In this document: positions 7,924 to 18,056 of the stretch, piece after piece
Layout: each line of letters starts with the position of its first letter
How positions within the stretch are numbered: position 1 is the first letter of the stretch
Assembly (NCBI GenBank): GCA_015058875.1
Contig: SVBN01000021.1
Span: forward strand, 1-45,990
Length of the DNA: 45,990 bases
Origin: Erysipelotrichaceae bacterium
GTDB lineage: Bacteria; Bacillota_I; Bacilli_A; Erysipelotrichales; Erysipelotrichaceae
Direction: 5' to 3'
The notes under the pieces: model-generated
Database searches by the model: none
What the model saw: only the letters and a program-made list of their open reading frames with translations
What the model was told of the DNA's origin: nothing
Made by a program: the position numbers and the translations under genes

Positions 7924-10233
7924 ATGGAAAACAAAAGAAGAAAACTGAATTATTTCAGACTGACGATATTATGCGCGGTCCTGTTCCTTGCGGTCAGCGG
8001 TACCATCCTGATTGCACGCGAACTGCATGATGATTCCGAACCTGAGCCCTCCCCTTCACCGAGTGCTGAAGTCACCGCGGAACCGGTTCAGACCCAGACA
8101 CCGGAGCCGACACCCACGTCAACTCCGACGCCCACGCCGGAGGAAACTTCTGCAGAACCTGCGGATGAGTATATCTTCCACAGGGCATATCAGATGAAAG
8201 CCTTTGATGAAACGCCGGACAATGTCACCGGTTTCGTCAGCGGCTGGGCTGTGAACACAACCGATGGATATGCATATGCGGATCTGCAATGGAACCGCAT
8301 GCCGGTAATTGTAGAAAATGCCGGTTCTTCGATCGGCTCTGTTTCTGTCTGCCGCGGAGGAATTCCGTTCAGCTCCGGCAGTGAGATTGCCGTATCATTT
8401 ACGGCATCCTCTGATATCGGCCGGAATATCCGTCTTGTCATTACAAACGGAGCCGGCGGAAATACACTGTATGAACAGACAATCAGTGTTTCCGGCAATC
8501 CTGCCGATCAGTATTTCACCTTCCGCTCACCCGGCAATATTTCCGACGGCTGGGTATATTTCCAGCTAGGCAATGACGGATCCAGTCCCGGATATCACAG
8601 CGTCACGCTTGATAACGTCCGGATTATCTCATCCAATCCCTATGGCGGAGTCCTGATCGATCAGGTCGGATATCCGGCTTATTTCCAGAAACGCTGCACT
8701 TTCCCGTATGACTGCGGCGATCTGTTTGATGTCATTGATTCTGCCGGCAATATCGTTTATTCCGGTGCCGTTATCGGCAAGACCTGGGATGAATTCAGCG
8801 GACAAACCAACGCATACGGAGACTTCTCGCAGGTAAACTGGGAAGATACGTTCTATATCCGGTCACAGACAGGAATTGTCTCGGATAAGTTCAGAATCAT
8901 GATTAATCCTTATACGGATATGATTGACCCGGCGCTGAGAATGCTCAGCATGCAGAGATGCACAGAACCTCTGGATGACTGGTGGGCAGGCGGCATGGCG
9001 CATGGGGAATGCCATAACTGGGATGCTGTCATCTACGGTACCGAAGAATATATGAGCGTCACCGGCGGCTGGCATGATGCCGGAGATTACGGCAAATATG
9101 TCAAGACCGGCGCCAAGGCAGTCGATGATCTTCTGATTGCATATCTTGCCAATCCAGACCTCTGGACGGATACGGCAGGAATTCCCCAGTCCAATAACGG
9201 GATTCCCGATCTGCTGGATGAAGCAAGATATGAACTGGACTGGATGCTGAAAATGCAGTCCTCCGGAGGCGGCGTATACAATACTGTCATTCCGGAAAAC
9301 ATTTCGGAAATCGTAGTACCCGAAGCAGACAATCAGAGACTGATTGTTCTGTATCAGGAGACAACTACAACCGGTGATTTTGCCGGAACCATGGCACTGG
9401 CAAGCATTGTCTACAAGGATATCGATCCGGCTTTCTCCAGAAAATGTCTGGAAGCCGCAGAACTCGCATTATATTATCTGGATGATTTTCCGGATATCGT
9501 TACCGTCCCGAATCCGGGAGAAATTAACGGAGGGCAATATCTGGATGATACTGACAATGACGCCCGTTTCTTCACTTACATTGCTTTATGGGCAGCTACA
9601 TTTAAAGATGAATACCTGCAGAAAGCAAAAACCATTTTCTATTCCGATACAGCCTGCGCAGACAGTCTTTCCTGGTCTGACAACGGGGGCTACGGAAGAT
9701 ATCTGTTCCTGAGCGCAAAGGACGCGGACCGGATTGATCCGGATCTCTATCAGGAACTGCTGAATTCCCTGACAAGAGAAGCCGATGCCATCATGAGTCA
9801 TGTTTCCGCCAACGGTTATATGTGCTCGCTGAATACCTATGGCTGGGGCAGCAATTCCGAGGCATTAAACAACGGCGTCATTCTGTCCATGGCTTATGAC
9901 TTCACAGGAAATCAGGCTTACCAGCAGAGCTGTGCCGAACAGCTTCACTATGTGCTTGGCAGAAACTGCCTGAACCTCTGTTATGTCACCGGATTCGGAA
10001 CAAACTCCCCTTCCGATATCCACAGCCGTGTTGCCAAAGCAAAAGGAGCTTATCTGACCGGCGCCCTGGTCGGCGGACCCGACAGCTACAGGGAAGACAA
10101 ACTGACACAGGCAATGGCAGAAAACACGCCGCCTGCCAGAATGTATGTCGACACATTCGACAGCTGGTCCACAAATGAAGTCACTGTCTATTACAACTCC
10201 GCATTGCTGCACATCCTTGCAAGAATTTCATAA
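7924..10233 (+). CDS. Membrane-anchored GH9 endoglucanase (cellulase) with CBM-like and Ig-like domains
   Basis: The 769-residue protein begins with one hydrophobic segment (about 10-30, YFRLTILCAVLFLAVSGTIL) that anchors or exports it, then a Pro/Thr/Ser-rich linker to about residue 85. A carbohydrate-binding-module-like beta domain (about 95-235) and a CelD-type Ig-like domain starting GGVLIDQVGYP (about 240-335) follow. The GH9 catalytic domain shows GGWHDAGDYGKY with the paired Asp that activate water, SPSDIHSR in the substrate cleft, and TNEVTVYYN with the catalytic acid Glu near the end. GH9 enzymes cut internal beta-1,4 links of cellulose or mixed glucans. No dockerin is seen. A frame could open at a TTG at 7897, but the ATG at 7924 is preferred. 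It converges with the EIIB-ROK gene. Confidence 0.93.
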   Translation: MENKRRKLNYFRLTILCAVLFLAVSGTILIARELHDDSEPEPSPSPSAEVTAEPVQTQTPEPTPTSTPTPTPEETSAEPADEYIFHRAYQMKAFDETPDNVTGFVSGWAVNTTDGYAYADLQWNRMPVIVENAGSSIGSVSVCRGGIPFSSGSEIAVSFTASSDIGRNIRLVITNGAGGNTLYEQTISVSGNPADQYFTFRSPGNISDGWVYFQLGNDGSSPGYHSVTLDNVRIISSNPYGGVLIDQVGYPAYFQKRCTFPYDCGDLFDVIDSAGNIVYSGAVIGKTWDEFSGQTNAYGDFSQVNWEDTFYIRSQTGIVSDKFRIMINPYTDMIDPALRMLSMQRCTEPLDDWWAGGMAHGECHNWDAVIYGTEEYMSVTGGWHDAGDYGKYVKTGAKAVDDLLIAYLANPDLWTDTAGIPQSNNGIPDLLDEARYELDWMLKMQSSGGGVYNTVIPENISEIVVPEADNQRLIVLYQETTTTGDFAGTMALASIVYKDIDPAFSRKCLEAAELALYYLDDFPDIVTVPNPGEINGGQYLDDTDNDARFFTYIALWAATFKDEYLQKAKTIFYSDTACADSLSWSDNGGYGRYLFLSAKDADRIDPDLYQELLNSLTREADAIMSHVSANGYMCSLNTYGWGSNSEALNNGVILSMAYDFTGNQAYQQSCAEQLHYVLGRNCLNLCYVTGFGTNSPSDIHSRVAKAKGAYLTGALVGGPDSYREDKLTQAMAENTPPARMYVDTFDSWSTNEVTVYYNSALLHILARIS

Positions 10234-10242
10234 GCAAAACAA

Positions 10243-10281
10243 CGCAGCCGGTATCTGCAGTATTGCAGTTTACCGGCTGCG
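10243..10281. terminator. Bidirectional terminator between GH9 and EIIB-ROK genes
   Basis: A perfect 11-bp stem, CGCAGCCGGTA with TACCGGCTGCG, encloses a second small CTGCA/TGCAG stem. T-rich tracts flank it on both strands, suiting the two convergent genes. Confidence 0.7.
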
Positions 10282-10286
10282 GCTTA

Positions 10287-11723
10287 TTATTTCAGATATT
10301 CTTTCAGCTCGGGACGGTATTCCATATTGTCATGGAGCACATTGTAGATAATTACACCGGCACCGTAATACATTTCCCAGAGATTGGAAGGAATCTTTGT
10401 GAACTGCGGCAGATATTCCTCACGCAGATATTTTTTCATTTCCTCCCGCAGTTCATTTACATCGGTGATCAGATCACAGTACACGCATACCGTATCCGGT
10501 CCGACCGTGCATACCATCGGCAGAAGGATCTTCGTCACCAGCTCAATGCATCCTTCCGGAGTTCTGGCAAGATCAAATCTGTCTTCACTGAAGTTCAGCA
10601 GCTTCAGATAGTTCACGCATTCCCCGGCTACATCTTTTTTGCCCAGCTGCAGCTTTCCATCCAGGATGATGCCGGCTCCGCCGACTACCGCCCGCGGAGA
10701 CTGGTAATAGGCGATCAGATTCCCGCAGTCTCTGTGATTGGCGTAATAACCCTGTGCCATTGCGTTGGCATCATTGCAGAGAACGAATCTCCTGCCGTAT
10801 TTCGCCGTCAGCTCACCAACCAGATCATAGTCGTACAGCTTCACCTGTGCGAACGTCAGATGACCGTCCGCAACCGTTCCGGGTGTGACAATCGAAACGC
10901 CTCTGATGCCCGGGTATTTCGCAAACAGGACATCCAGTGTATCCTCGATATCGCTGACGGAGAATTCTTCTTTAATGATTTTCCCATGCTCGCAGCCTTC
11001 TTCCTGGTCCGCAACCCGGTAATGAATTTCATATCTTCCCGCTCTTTTCAGCATGGCAATAATCGCAATCATGCTGTCCCATTCGGGATCCGCAATATCT
11101 TCCTCAACTGTCTCCTCTTTTGGCTTCTGTTCTTCCAGTTTTTCCCGGATCAAATCAAATACCGCATTGACATCATATCTGGCGAAAATCATCGCCGGAA
11201 GTGCCAGAACAATCTTGTCGTTTAATACTTCCGCCGTCTTTTTCAGCTGGAAACCGATCTGGGGCGCCAGCAATATGACATCCTTATCCGCAGCTTCATC
11301 AAATAATCCCGTATACGCGACAGCCGAGAAAGAATAATCATTTCCCAGCATTTTTGCGGCTTCGTTCAGTTTCTCCGCAAAGAAAGATGTCGTCAGTCCC
11401 GAAGTACAGCAAAGCAGCACTTTGATGCCTTTTTTCTGCTGTGCTTTTTCCAGAGCTTCAATCATCTCATTGAACAGCTGCCTGGCATGTTCCATATCCT
11501 TCAGCTCAAAATGAAGGAAAAACAGCGGATCCTCTTCTTCCGGCGAGGTGATTGTAAACTGAACAATTTCATAATCCAGATGATAGAAGATCACTTCCGC
11601 GGATGCGTGCTCTCCGGCATAAACAATATGATCCGGATCGGCAGCTTCAATTGTATAAAAGTCTTTTTTCTGTTTCAGAATCCATTCCCGGTATTCACTG
11701 ACAATTCTGCTGTTTTCACTCAT
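10287..11723 (-). CDS. Fusion of PTS EIIB (lactose/cellobiose type) and degenerate ROK domain
   Basis: The 478-residue protein has three parts. Residues 1-95 are an unrecognised alpha/beta region. Residues 100-195 are a PTS EIIB domain of the lactose/cellobiose class: KVLLCCTSGLTTS gives the phosphorylatable Cys106 and its P-loop, and DVILLAPQIGFQLKK is the next conserved block. After an acidic linker, residues 220-478 match ROK: SIVTPGTVADG, VLCNDANA with Asp318, and VVGGAGIILDGKL. The usual ROK DxGxT phosphate-1 motif is not seen near residue 230, the phosphate-2 loop is altered to SPRAVVGG, and the zinc motif is absent. Kinase activity is therefore doubtful. I infer a sensor phosphorylated by the PTS. 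The ATG at 11723 has an AGAGGTG SD six bases upstream, so the GTG at 11732 is rejected. Confidence 0.75.
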   Translation of the reverse strand: MSENSRIVSEYREWILKQKKDFYTIEAADPDHIVYAGEHASAEVIFYHLDYEIVQFTITSPEEEDPLFFLHFELKDMEHARQLFNEMIEALEKAQQKKGIKVLLCCTSGLTTSFFAEKLNEAAKMLGNDYSFSAVAYTGLFDEAADKDVILLAPQIGFQLKKTAEVLNDKIVLALPAMIFARYDVNAVFDLIREKLEEQKPKEETVEEDIADPEWDSMIAIIAMLKRAGRYEIHYRVADQEEGCEHGKIIKEEFSVSDIEDTLDVLFAKYPGIRGVSIVTPGTVADGHLTFAQVKLYDYDLVGELTAKYGRRFVLCNDANAMAQGYYANHRDCGNLIAYYQSPRAVVGGAGIILDGKLQLGKKDVAGECVNYLKLLNFSEDRFDLARTPEGCIELVTKILLPMVCTVGPDTVCVYCDLITDVNELREEMKKYLREEYLPQFTKIPSNLWEMYYGAGVIIYNVLHDNMEYRPELKEYLK

Positions 11724-11741
11724 ATCAATCACCTCTTCCCA

Positions 11742-12032
11742 TCAGATTTTTCTGATTTCTTCTTTCAATTCACGATACGCTTCAAGACTGTTCCAGATCC
11801 CGTCTTCCGACAGCACGCCCCGCTTGAGATCCTCCGGAAGCTCACCGTTTTCATCCAGCGCGAAATCTTCTTTCCATTCACTGCTCTCCAGATACTCTCC
11901 GAGCATTTCGGCATCTTCCGAAACCTGATGCATACATCCGCACAGTTCCTCTGCCTTCTTTATAAAATCATTCAGCCTGTTCAGACGCTCTTCCATGTCA
12001 GCAATCCGTTTCACATTGTCTTCGATACCCAT
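11742..12032 (-). CDS. DUF4298 family protein
   Basis: The 96-residue acidic, helical protein carries the family's hallmark tail: SSEWKEDFALDENGELP followed by LKRGVLSEDGIWNSLE. No function is established for DUF4298. It has a GGGGG-rich SD and lies 18 bases before the EIIB-ROK gene, so the two are co-transcribed and may act together. The N-terminal half (about 5-45) is likely coiled coil. Confidence 0.8.
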   Translation of the reverse strand: MGIEDNVKRIADMEERLNRLNDFIKKAEELCGCMHQVSEDAEMLGEYLESSEWKEDFALDENGELPEDLKRGVLSEDGIWNSLEAYRELKEEIRKI

Positions 12033-12159
12033 AATGATCTTACCCCCGTTCCTTTATGACATTTCATGTGCACAATTCCGCTTCCATCATACCCCTTTTA
12101 TTCTGAAAACAGGCACTTTTGTGTCATTCCGCACTGCAGGATTTTAACCGAATCCCATG

Positions 12160-12165
12160 TATAAT
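12160..12165 (+). promoter_or_regulatory. -10 box of the GH1 gene
   Basis: TATAAT about 49 bases before the GH1 ATG. A good -35 is not visible 17 bases upstream, which would fit activator dependence. An AAAGGAGG SD precedes the start at 12214. Confidence 0.45.
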
Positions 12166-12177
12166 GAAGACAGATGA

Positions 12178-13692
<1,515 letters not shown>

Positions 13693-13723
13693 TCCTGCAG
13701 AAAATCATTCATTGAAAGAATGT

Positions 13724-13765
13724 GCGGAATGAATCCGGAAACCCCGGAAGAAATTCCGCCTTTTT
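13724..13765 (+). terminator. Terminator of the GH1 gene
   Basis: GCGGAAT pairs with ATTCCGC, with an inner TCCGG/CCGGA stem, followed by CTTTTTC. Confidence 0.75.
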
Positions 13766-13870
13766 CAGATAAGCTGCGTAAACATACATGTTCTTCGGCA
13801 AGTCTCAATACAGAATACAGTCCGATTCTGATTTACATCTTATGTATATTCAAAGAATCTAATGCCTCTA

Positions 13871-13913
13871 ATTTTGCCTAAATCGATTTTACTTAAATTG
13901 ATTTAGGCAAAAT
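13871..13913. repeat. Palindromic operator candidate ahead of the AAA ATPase gene
   Basis: Two 14-base arms, ATTTTGCCTAAATC and its exact reverse complement, are separated by 15 bases. The symmetry continues inward for six more bases with two mismatches. The right arm contains the -35 box of the next promoter. No T run follows, so it is not a terminator. Confidence 0.7.
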
Positions 13914-13926
13914 ATAGAGCTATAAT
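13898..13926 (+). promoter_or_regulatory. Promoter of the AAA ATPase gene
   Basis: TTGATT (13898-13903), 17 bases, then TATAAT (13921-13926). The -35 lies within the right arm of the palindrome, so a protein bound there would block transcription. A GAGGAGA SD follows. Confidence 0.75.
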
Positions 13927-13947
13927 AAATCCGAGGAGAAACCATCC

Positions 13948-15342
13948 ATGTTTATCGGGAGAAAAGAAGAATTACTGGAACTGCATCAATTGCTGAACAG
14001 CAAACGTTTCGAATCTGTTTTAATATACGGCCGGCGCAGAATCGGAAAAACAGAGCTGATTCGGGAATCCGTAAAAAACCATTCCGGGAAAGTAATATAT
14101 TTCGAAGCAAAAAAATCTATTTTCCCGGATAATCTGAGAGAATTGCAGACAATTGTGCAATCCGTTTTTCAGATCAATTATGAATTCAGAAGTTTTTATG
14201 ATCTCTGTGCGTATCTGTTTAATGCATCTGAAGAGTCTCCGATTATATTAATCATCGACGAACTCCCTTATCTGATCAACAGCAATCCATCCGTCATATC
14301 TGATCTAAGAAACCTCATAGACACATACAGAGGCCATTCTTCTGCCAAGTTCATCGTCTCCGGTTCATATATTGACATCATGAAGCGTTTGATCGAATCC
14401 GACAGTGAAATATACGGCCGTTTTTCACATATTATTCCCCTGCAGCCATTTGATTATTATGACGCTTCTGCTTTTTATCCTGATTATTCGCCCGAAGATA
14501 AGCTGCTGATGTATGCCTGTTTCGGAGGAGTGGCCTTTTTCAATTCTCTTGCAGATCCAGACCTTTCAGCAAAAGATAACATACTGAATCTTCTGATAAA
14601 AAAGAACTCTATTCTCCAACTGGAAATAGAGAACACGATTGCTAACGAGACAAATAAAATCCCGCAGATGAACAGTATCATCGGATTAATTGGTGAAGGA
14701 TATACAAAATATTCACAGCTGACTTCTATACTGAGAACACGCACCGGAAAAGATATTAATGTTGATTATCCTTTAAGAAGACTTCTTGAGATGGAAATCC
14801 TCAGGAAGGAAACTCCAATTAACGACCCATCAAATAAGAAACGAACATTTTATCGTTTTAACGATCACCTGATAGAGTTTTATTATCGTTTTATCTTTCC
14901 AAATGCCTCAAGTAATTCCATACTATCCCCTGATAGTTTTTACAAAATGTTTGTAGAAAAAGAAATGGCTGAACACTATCTTCCGTACATTTTTGAAGAA
15001 GCAGCCAAGGAATTTCTGATCCGAATCAATCGGAAAGGAATGATACAGCCACCCTTTTATAATATTGGTACATATTCTTATAACGATGCCCTGCAGAAAA
15101 GAAATATACAATTTGATGCTGTTACCGAAGATGAAAACGGATATATTTCTTATGAATGCAAATATAAAAATCAGCCGATCGGAGACACAGTAATATATCA
15201 GGAAGAAGTTCAGAGAAATTATGCCGATATGAATATCTATAAACTTGGTTTTATCAGCAGGAATGGTTTTTCGGGCAATCCCGATCCTGAAAAGTATAAT
15301 CTGTATACACTGAATGATTTCTACAGTCTGCCTGATCAGTAA
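13948..15342 (+). CDS. AAA ATPase with DUF234-like nuclease C-terminus
   Basis: The 464-residue protein opens with MFIGRKEELLELHQLL and has Walker A GRRRIGKT (28-35) and Walker B ILIIDELPYL (Asp104, Glu105), typical of the ATPase_2/STAND-like group. A winged-helix segment lies around residues 245-290. The C-terminus fits DUF234, a restriction-endonuclease-like fold: IQFDAVTEDENG then YECKYK gives the D...ExK triad. The true role of this family is not known; transposon- or toxin-like and defence roles have been suggested. The gene is visibly more AT-rich than its neighbours and stands alone, so recent acquisition is likely. Only a weak AT-rich hairpin (15345-15364) follows it. Confidence 0.85.
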   Translation: MFIGRKEELLELHQLLNSKRFESVLIYGRRRIGKTELIRESVKNHSGKVIYFEAKKSIFPDNLRELQTIVQSVFQINYEFRSFYDLCAYLFNASEESPIILIIDELPYLINSNPSVISDLRNLIDTYRGHSSAKFIVSGSYIDIMKRLIESDSEIYGRFSHIIPLQPFDYYDASAFYPDYSPEDKLLMYACFGGVAFFNSLADPDLSAKDNILNLLIKKNSILQLEIENTIANETNKIPQMNSIIGLIGEGYTKYSQLTSILRTRTGKDINVDYPLRRLLEMEILRKETPINDPSNKKRTFYRFNDHLIEFYYRFIFPNASSNSILSPDSFYKMFVEKEMAEHYLPYIFEEAAKEFLIRINRKGMIQPPFYNIGTYSYNDALQKRNIQFDAVTEDENGYISYECKYKNQPIGDTVIYQEEVQRNYADMNIYKLGFISRNGFSGNPDPEKYNLYTLNDFYSLPDQ

Positions 15343-15376
15343 TAACTATTAACTCAAAAATAGTATTTATTCTCTG

Positions 15377-16102
15377 TCACTTCCGGTACCGGTACATCAC
15401 AATCCCGCCGGCTACCGCTACATTCAGTGACTCGAATCCGTTCATTTCAATACGCAGTCTCAGGTCTGAAGCTTCCTGGATCATTTTGGAAACACCCTGT
15501 CCCTCATTGCCGAGCACAAAGGCAATTTTCTCTGAAGGAGGAATATTTTCCATATTCTCCGATGCATCCAGTGCGGTCGCAATCACGGTGACACCGCTTT
15601 TCTGCAGCTGGCGGATCAGATCCTTCAAGTCCGTCCGGATCACAGGGATATGAAAGAACGCCCCCTGGGTGGAACGGATGGTCTTTTCATTGTACAGATC
15701 GCAGGAATCCTTGGACATGTATACCGCGTCAAAGCCGAAGGAGACCGCCGTACGGATCAGTGTTCCGGCATTGCCCGGATCCTGCACCCCATCCAGCAGA
15801 AGCAGCCGTTCTTCCTTAAGAACAGACATTTCCTGCATTCTGCACACACCGATGACATGGACTGCGGATACATTTTCCGACAGTTTTTTCATGATGCCTT
15901 CCGTCACCCGGATCACAGGCACGTCCGTTTCTGGTCTGTCCTCATCCGTCACAATGTATTCCACTGTGCCTGCCTTCAGCGCTTCTTCCAGCAGGTGCTC
16001 CCCTTCCACAAGAAAACGATGCTGTTCATCACGGCCCTTTTTTGTATGCAGCAGTGTCCATTTCTTGATTCTGCCGTTCTGCAGGGAATTAATTGTTTCC
16101 AT
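15377..16102 (-). CDS. TrmH/SpoU-family RNA 2'-O-methyltransferase
   Basis: The 241-residue protein has an N-terminal substrate-binding region (RFLVEGEHLLEEALK) and a C-terminal SPOUT knot: motif 1 LLLLDGVQDPGNAGTLIRTA, motif 2 IAFVLGNEGQGVS and motif 3 NGFESLNVAVAGGIVMY. The Asn, Glu-Gly and Ser-Leu-Asn residues form the SAM site and catalytic centre. It resembles YsgA-type enzymes and would 2'-O-methylate a ribose in rRNA or tRNA. It is the last gene of the trhP operon, two bases after the related methyltransferase upstream. The target base cannot be told from sequence. Confidence 0.9.
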   Translation of the reverse strand: METINSLQNGRIKKWTLLHTKKGRDEQHRFLVEGEHLLEEALKAGTVEYIVTDEDRPETDVPVIRVTEGIMKKLSENVSAVHVIGVCRMQEMSVLKEERLLLLDGVQDPGNAGTLIRTAVSFGFDAVYMSKDSCDLYNEKTIRSTQGAFFHIPVIRTDLKDLIRQLQKSGVTVIATALDASENMENIPPSEKIAFVLGNEGQGVSKMIQEASDLRLRIEMNGFESLNVAVAGGIVMYRYRK

Positions 16103-16104
16103 AC

Positions 16105-16830
16105 TTATCCTTTCCGGCTTCGCTGACGCATGACTTCAAACCCCAGTGCCGCGCTGGCTCCGGCCGCATTCAGAGCAGCACGGAAATCGTTCGCATAGGG
16201 AATATAGATATTCTGATCGCACTCTTTCAGAACTGCCGAGGAAAGGCCCCTCATTTCTCCGCCGATGCATAACACAACAGGATCTGTAAAATCCGCATCG
16301 AAATAAGACACCGCATCCTTCCGCATCGCGGCATATGCATACAATCCATGCTGTTTCAGCTCCCGCAGTGTCTCAGCCGGATCTTCCGTCATGATCAGAT
16401 TGATATATTCACTGGCTCCGGCGCTGGAGCGGACAATTGTGCTTTCGGCATTCTCCCAGGAGCGGTTCCGCAGAATCAGACCTGTGCATCCCGCCGAATA
16501 AAGAGAGCGGATCACATAACCGAGATTAAACGGATCTTCCACACCTTCCAGCAGAACGGCAAACGGATTTCCGCAGTTCAATGCATTTTCCAGAGACTGA
16601 TATTTTCTGCTTCCTGTTTCCGCAAGAATACCTCCGTGTGTTCTTCCGGATGCCTTGCAGTCGATTTCCTGTGCAGGGACAGAATGAACAGGCACATTCA
16701 TCTGCTCCGCCGTGCGTACAATAAACCTGGTATCCCTGTCATCCAGAGTATCGCGTACCCAGAGGCGGTAAACTTCTCTGTTTTTTCCGAGCAGTGCTGC
16801 CTTGACGCTGATTCTTCCTTCCAGTATCAT
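16105..16830 (-). CDS. TrmH-family RNA methyltransferase (RlmB-like paralogue)
   Basis: This second SPOUT enzyme, also 241 residues, has LLEGVEDPFNLGYVIRSLYSAG as motif 1, VLCIGGEMRGLSSAVL as motif 2 and ALNAAGASAALGFEVMRQ as motif 3. Motif 3 departs from the canonical SLNVS (ALNAA here), so its specificity may differ from its neighbour. Its start overlaps the trhP2 stop by four bases (ATGA), indicating coupled translation. Two differing SPOUT paralogues side by side suggest an old duplication with split targets. Confidence 0.85.
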   Translation of the reverse strand: MILEGRISVKAALLGKNREVYRLWVRDTLDDRDTRFIVRTAEQMNVPVHSVPAQEIDCKASGRTHGGILAETGSRKYQSLENALNCGNPFAVLLEGVEDPFNLGYVIRSLYSAGCTGLILRNRSWENAESTIVRSSAGASEYINLIMTEDPAETLRELKQHGLYAYAAMRKDAVSYFDADFTDPVVLCIGGEMRGLSSAVLKECDQNIYIPYANDFRAALNAAGASAALGFEVMRQRSRKG

Positions 16831-18056
16831 ACGGCTTTCCTCAGAATATCTCCTTCATGGAGAACAAACGGAACCGGTATGATCAGATGTGCCATCGGCC
16901 TGCGGCTGGTTTCCATCTGTTCTCCGGTTTCTTCCAGCTTCATCGATTCCAGAACAAACCTCTGACAGTCCCTGCCCGGTGACAGCATTTCAATTTCATC
17001 TCCGAGATCAAACGGATTCCTTGTTTCGATCAGAGCTGTCATACTGTTTTTTTCAAAGGAAAGCACTGTTGCCAGAAAGCCGTGATTGACACTGGCATCG
17101 CCGACGGTATTGCGGATGATCGTACCCGCGCCGGCAGTCCCGGGATAGAAGCCTTCGCAGACTTCACGGTTTTCACCCTTCATGATCTGAGCACGGTGGT
17201 ATGCCATCCGTTCCCCACTCAGTTTTCCTCTGCTTTCATATATTTCATCGATCAGATGCCGGTATCCGGATACAATCGACGCCACATAGTACTCCGTTTT
17301 CATGCGTCCTTCAATCTTGAGGGAAGAAACACCGGCCTCAATCAGATCAGCGATCCTGTCTGCCGTAAACAGATCCTTCGAACCCATCGTAAACTGTGTC
17401 TCCTCATTGATTTTCCTGTCATCTTCATACAGGTCATACATCCAGCGGCAGCTCTGGGCGCAGCCGCCGCGGTTGGCGTCTCTCAGTGTCATCCGGTTGG
17501 ACAGTGTGCATCTGCCGGATATATTGACGCACATGCCGCCATGAATAAATGCCTCGGTATCTACGGAACAATGTGCCGTAATCTGACGCACATCTTCCAT
17601 CGTGCACTCTCTCGCGAGAACAACGCGGTCAATGTCAAGCGTCTCTTTCAGCCAGTCTGCAGCAGCCGCATTCGTCACGCTCATCTGCGTGGAACAATGT
17701 ATTTCCATGCGCTGTGTATTCTGACGTGCCAGAGCCATGACGGCAGGCGACGCGGTAATGACTGCATCCACTCCCAGCACTTCCAGTTCTCTGAGATATT
17801 CTTCCAGCCCTTCAAAATCCTCGTCATGAGGAATCATATTCACCGTCACATGGACCTTTGAACCGTGCGCATGGGCAAACTCACAAGCTTCCCGGATGTC
17901 ATCCATCGTGAAGTTGGATGCCCGGGAGCGCAGAGAAAAACGCATCCCGCCGAGATACACCGCATCCGCTCCGTAAAGAACTGCGGTCTTTGCCCGTTTC
18001 AGATCCCCTGCAGGCGCAAGAAGTTCAATTTTTTTATCTGATGGTTTTCTGTCCAT
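16827..18056 (-). CDS. U32 family protein, TrhP2/YrrO-like tRNA hydroxylation factor
   Basis: The 409-residue protein starts MDRKPSDKKIELLAPAGDL and carries the U32 signature EAFIHGGMCVNISGRC followed by further Cys in RGGCAQSCRW, which in the family bind an Fe-S cluster. The arrangement of a short U32 gene followed by a long one mirrors B. subtilis yrrN-yrrO (trhP1-trhP2), needed for 5-hydroxyuridine at tRNA position 34 with prephenate as hydroxyl source. The nominal ATG at 18128 is rejected: the ATG at 18056 has a GAAGGA SD five bases before it and leaves a modest 23-base overlap with trhP1. Confidence 0.85.
   Translation of the reverse strand: MDRKPSDKKIELLAPAGDLKRAKTAVLYGADAVYLGGMRFSLRSRASNFTMDDIREACEFAHAHGSKVHVTVNMIPHDEDFEGLEEYLRELEVLGVDAVITASPAVMALARQNTQRMEIHCSTQMSVTNAAAADWLKETLDIDRVVLARECTMEDVRQITAHCSVDTEAFIHGGMCVNISGRCTLSNRMTLRDANRGGCAQSCRWMYDLYEDDRKINEETQFTMGSKDLFTADRIADLIEAGVSSLKIEGRMKTEYYVASIVSGYRHLIDEIYESRGKLSGERMAYHRAQIMKGENREVCEGFYPGTAGAGTIIRNTVGDASVNHGFLATVLSFEKNSMTALIETRNPFDLGDEIEMLSPGRDCQRFVLESMKLEETGEQMETSRRPMAHLIIPVPFVLHEGDILRKAV

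Noticed and set aside
12090-12120. A cre-like (CcpA) site, TGAAAACAGGCACT, upstream of the GH1 gene
   Set aside because: It departs from the cre consensus at the central CG and at the 3' end, so the match is too weak to call.
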